A DNA stretch of 64,000 nucleotides from Flavobacterium ardleyense (GTDB taxonomy: Bacteria; Bacteroidota; Bacteroidia; Flavobacteriales; Flavobacteriaceae): positions 1,984,001-2,048,000 of the forward strand of contig NZ_CP137891.1 of assembly GCF_033547075.1 (NCBI RefSeq). The letters run 5' to 3'. A program made the translations under genes and the position numbers. Numbering within the stretch: position 1 is the first letter of the stretch; the number at the start of each line of letters is the position of its first letter. The notes beneath the pieces are model-generated. The model saw only the letters and a list, made by a program, of their open reading frames with translations, searched no databases and was not told where the DNA came from. Below, piece after piece: positions 63,003-64,000 of this stretch.

Positions 63003-64000
63003 TTATTGACCGTCTCGATCGACCTTAATTCGGTCTTTTCTATTTGCCAATTCCCAAGCAATTGCAAAAGCCAGTTGAGTACGCTTTTCTAAGGCGTCAT
63101 ACTCGATTTTATCTGGAGTATCGGTTGCTTTGTGATAATCGTCGTGAACGCCATTGAACAAAAATACTGATGGAATGCCGTTTTTAGCAAAATTATAATG
63201 GTCTGAGCGGAAATAATAGCGATTGGGTTCGTCACGGGCATTGAATCGGAAATCCAAATCCATCTTGATATACTTGTCATTAACCTCATTCGTGATGGTA
63301 TGCAACTCTGATGAAAGTCTATCTGAACCAATCACGTAAACGTAATTATTGGTTTTTGGATGCAAATCATCGCGACGACCGATCATATCAATATTGATAT
63401 CGGCAACCGTATTTGCCAGTGGATATAAGGGATTCTCACTATAATATCGCGAACCGTGTAGTCCATGCTCCTCACCTGTAACGTGAAGAAACAGTATAGA
63501 ACGCTTAGGGCCATTTCCATCTTTTTTTGCCTTAGCGAAAGCTTCGGCCATTTCGAGAAGTGCAACAGTTCCAGAGCCATCGTCATCGGCACCATTAAAA
63601 ACTTCGCCGTTTTCGGTACCGATATGATCGTAGTGAGCAGAGATTACAATGATTTCTTCGGGGTGTTCTGAACCTTCGATAAATGCCCAAATGTTCTCAG
63701 AATCTTTAAGTTTTCCTCTCCTACTATTCATGAAGGACGCGGGAACTGACTGATAAAAACTGCTGGCTGCCGGCGGATAGGACACGCCCATCGCTTTGTA
63801 TTGATCAATCAAATATTGACCCGCTCGCTTTTGACCAGGCTCGCCGGTTTGTCGACCTTCCATGGTATCATCAGCGACAATATATAAATGTGTTTTAAGA
63901 TCGGTAGCAGTAATTGTTTTTAGGTACTTTTCAGGGCTGCTTTTAAGCCCTTTTTCAGCTTGTTGCGCTCCCGAGCAGGAAAATATCATAAGTGCGGATA
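63003..64000 (-). CDS. M28-family aminopeptidase lipoprotein, 5' end outside the window
   Basis: Zinc aminopeptidase, with a visible C-terminal part of over 328 residues. The frame stays open to base 64000; codons upstream of the ATG at 63989 read SAL and lead into LMIFSC, a lipobox, so the true start lies beyond the edge. The M28 ligands are present: SAHYDHIG (His), NGADDDGSG (Asp), GEEHG (Glu pair), NIDMIGR (Asp) and SDHYNF (His). Family confident. Confidence 0.9.
   Translation of the reverse strand, partial: SALMIFSCSGAQQAEKGLKSSPEKYLKTITATDLKTHLYIVADDTMEGRQTGEPGQKRAGQYLIDQYKAMGVSYPPAASSFYQSVPASFMNSRRGKLKDSENIWAFIEGSEHPEEIIVISAHYDHIGTENGEVFNGADDDGSGTVALLEMAEAFAKAKKDGNGPKRSILFLHVTGEEHGLHGSRYYSENPLYPLANTVADINIDMIGRRDDLHPKTNNYVYVIGSDRLSSELHTITNEVNDKYIKMDLDFRFNARDEPNRYYFRSDHYNFAKNGIPSVFLFNGVHDDYHKATDTPDKIEYDALEKRTQLAFAIAWELANRKDRIKVDRDGQ

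Noticed and set aside
1..64000. CRISPR array, prophage or transposon
   Set aside because: No regularly spaced repeat-spacer series, integrase, transposase or phage structural gene seen; the tandem arrays have no spacers.

Overview
The window reads as chromosome of a Flavobacterium-like member of the Flavobacteriaceae (Bacteroidota). This rests on low G+C by eye, type IX secretion (T9SS) C-terminal sorting domains, flavobacterial families (DUF4293, DUF4920, DUF3667, LETM1-like, lycopene cyclase), a bacillithiol deacetylase, the extended Rho, and promoters of the Bacteroidota type TTTG-N18-20-TAnnTTTG (best examples at 5852-5881 and 61985-62015). No phage, transposase, CRISPR array or rRNA is visible.

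Layout. 1-4 kb: MscS channel, SDR oxidoreductase, Gre-type elongation factor and VIT1-like transporter, with two heptamer tandem arrays between SDR and Gre. 4-8 kb: leucyl aminopeptidase, a structured repeat, then a canonical promoter and cobalamin riboswitch in front of a secreted T9SS protein, then a PabA/TrpG amidotransferase. 8-14.9 kb: orphan ABC ATPase, TetR-like regulator plus ABC1 kinase, lycopene cyclase, MFS exporter plus deaminase, small membrane protein. 15-22 kb: Lpd, MsbA-like exporter, TruA, phosphoesterase, DUF4293, Rho. 22.4-23.3 kb: a gene-free repeat island. 23.3-32.8 kb: T9SS endonuclease I, RsmB-type methylase, Kup, two envelope proteins, M49 peptidase. 32.9-41.1 kb: IlvE; DUF4920 / c-type cytochrome / MnmD run; OxyR divergent from Dps; carbonic anhydrase; LETM1-like protein; Cu-Zn SOD; a 56-residue membrane protein. 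41-49.5 kb: a beta-oxidation cluster (acyl-CoA dehydrogenase, thiolase, HAD/ECH fusion, MarR regulator, acyl-CoA ligase) with an S23 four-helix-bundle gene lodged inside. 49.6-58 kb: LtaS-like transferase overlapping a phosphatase, aspartyl protease, DUF3667, PurL. 58-62 kb: beta-helix lipoprotein; thioesterase / isochorismate synthase / BshB1 operon; tRNA-His. 62.1-63 kb: a second repeat island. The window ends inside an M28 peptidase gene.

Most of the content is housekeeping. Two things stand out. First, the cobalamin riboswitch controls a single secreted protein that appears to carry two copies of one domain, which makes it a candidate extracellular B12-related factor. Second, a dispersed element occurs in four copies (5.7, 16.6, 23.2 and 62.8 kb); the sequence of its closing stem differs between copies while the base pairing is kept, as expected of a structured RNA or DNA element.
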